A stretch of 6,121 nt of DNA, taken from the NCBI GenBank assembly GCA_030635525.1, contig DAOVYR010000069.1:1-6121 (forward strand), written 5' to 3'. The notes below the pieces were generated by a model. It was not told the DNA's origin, ran no database searches, and saw nothing but the letters and a program-made list of their open reading frames with translations. Positions 5,847 through 6,121 of this stretch are shown here, piece after piece. Position numbers and translations under genes: made by a program. The number at the start of each line of letters is the position of its first letter. Within the stretch, counting starts at the first letter, position 1. This DNA is from Candidatus Nanohalarchaeota archaeon. GTDB lineage: Archaea > EX4484-52 > B79-G9.

Positions 5847-5874
5847 ATCCTAAAAATCGTAGATTTTTAAGGAT
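5847..5874. repeat. Hairpin 4 of the array
   Basis: TAAAAATC (5851-5858) and GATTTTTA (5862-5869) form a perfect eight-pair stem with a GTA triloop. The outer ATCC (5847-5850) pairs with GGAT (5871-5874) past a single bulged A at 5870. Its plan (ATCC/GGAT outer clamp, bulge, inner stem closed by C-G, triloop) repeats that of hairpin 1 with a different inner sequence. Confidence 0.7.
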
Positions 5875-5878
5875 ATGG

Positions 5879-5910
5879 AAACGCCATTAGTCCAAAAAGT
5901 CATGGCGTTT
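5879..5910. repeat. Hairpin 5, overlapping the 3' end of the right-edge gene
   Basis: AAACGCCAT (5879-5887) and ATGGCGTTT (5902-5910) are perfect nine-base inverted repeats with a 14-base loop. On the minus strand the stem spans the last codons and the TAA stop (5889-5887) of the right-edge gene. It could shape the 3' end of that mRNA. A T-tract does not follow directly, so it is not a standard intrinsic terminator by itself. Confidence 0.65.
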
Positions 5911-6121
5911 ACTATATTCTTTAGTCGTGACTCCTTCAATTCTCAGGACCTTTTTGGCACCATTCAGCATCCTTTCACTATAATGGTCAACCGTCTCACC
6001 TTCATCCTTAGGGCTATCAAAAGAGCCCATAAGCTCAACCGTCAGTTTTTTCTCATCCTTACTCTCGATTTTTATCTTGCCCATATGCTCATTGATCAGG
6101 TCTTCCTCAATTTGGCGTATA
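5887..6121 (-). CDS. Unrecognised small charged protein, possibly cut at its N-terminus by the right edge
   Basis: I do not recognise this protein. The frame is open to the right edge (77 codons plus one base); the first in-window ATG is at 6084 and would give 65 residues starting MGKIKIESKDEKKLTVEL. No good ribosome site precedes that ATG, and the upstream codons encode a plausible charged stretch (QIEEDLINEH), so a start beyond the window is likely. From the ATG: alternating residues at 2-18 suggest beta strands, GSFDSPKDEGETVDHYSERM (20-39) is acidic, and LNGAKKVLRIEGVTTKEYSKRHDF (40-63) is basic and probably helical. There is no membrane helix, signal peptide or Cys. The stop codon lies in a nine-base-pair hairpin, and a dense array of hairpins follows. 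It is in the same direction as the other genes. Short length leaves some chance that this is only a fragment of a larger gene. Confidence 0.55.
   Translation of the reverse strand, partial: IRQIEEDLINEHMGKIKIESKDEKKLTVELMGSFDSPKDEGETVDHYSERMLNGAKKVLRIEGVTTKEYSKRHDFLD

Noticed and set aside
5716..5894. Small transposable element bounded by ACTAAATGG (5718-5726) and CCATTAGT (5884-5891)
   Set aside because: The near-inverted ends match only with a one-base gap and are too short. No target-site duplication was seen around them, and one end overlaps the hairpin and coding end of the right-edge gene.
5760..5910. CRISPR array or tRNA in the hairpin-rich region
   Set aside because: There are no direct repeats of equal length with regular spacers. 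No cloverleaf with a T-arm TTCRA pattern and acceptor stem could be assembled.

Overview
All six protein-coding genes lie on the minus strand, so transcription runs from the right edge towards base 1. The window looks archaeal. It has a zinc-hook Rad50-type ATPase, a stand-alone 6-phospho-3-hexuloisomerase followed directly by a divergent PRPP synthetase, GGTGAT-type Shine-Dalgarno sites and TATA-like boxes about 25-65 bases upstream of starts. The shortened Rad50 arms, the divergent PRPP synthetase and an AarF/UbiB kinase beside a phasin-like protein would fit a DPANN archaeon of the Woesearchaeota/Nanoarchaeota kind. That placement is an inference from gene content, not a proof.

Layout in transcription order (right to left): (1) 6121-5887, the C-terminal part of an unrecognised small acidic/basic protein that is open at the right edge. 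(2) 5910-5760, five short inverted repeats packed almost back to back, the most unusual non-coding stretch here. (3) 5621-5250, a lysine-rich phasin-like protein with its own TATA-like box, a very strong ribosome binding site and a terminator-like hairpin plus T-tract. (4) 5249-5108, an AT-rich intergenic region with several palindromes. (5) 5107-3455, an AarF/UbiB (ABC1/ADCK) atypical kinase with two C-terminal membrane helices. (6) 3398 or 3374 to 1305, a Rad50-like ATPase with an intact CPTC zinc hook and short coiled-coil arms. (7) 1251-655, 6-phospho-3-hexuloisomerase. (8) 648-1, ribose-phosphate diphosphokinase, truncated by the left edge.

Two functional pairings stand out. The hexuloisomerase and the PRPP synthetase are separated by six bases and appear translationally coupled. 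Many archaea lack an oxidative pentose phosphate pathway and make ribulose 5-phosphate by running the ribulose monophosphate enzymes backwards, so the pair links fructose 6-phosphate to PRPP for nucleotide synthesis. The phasin-like gene and the AarF/UbiB kinase are neighbours in the same orientation, which suggests a membrane- or lipid-surface-related role. The Rad50-like gene lies between these pairs without an Mre11 gene in the window.

No tRNA, rRNA, CRISPR array, insertion sequence or integrase was seen.
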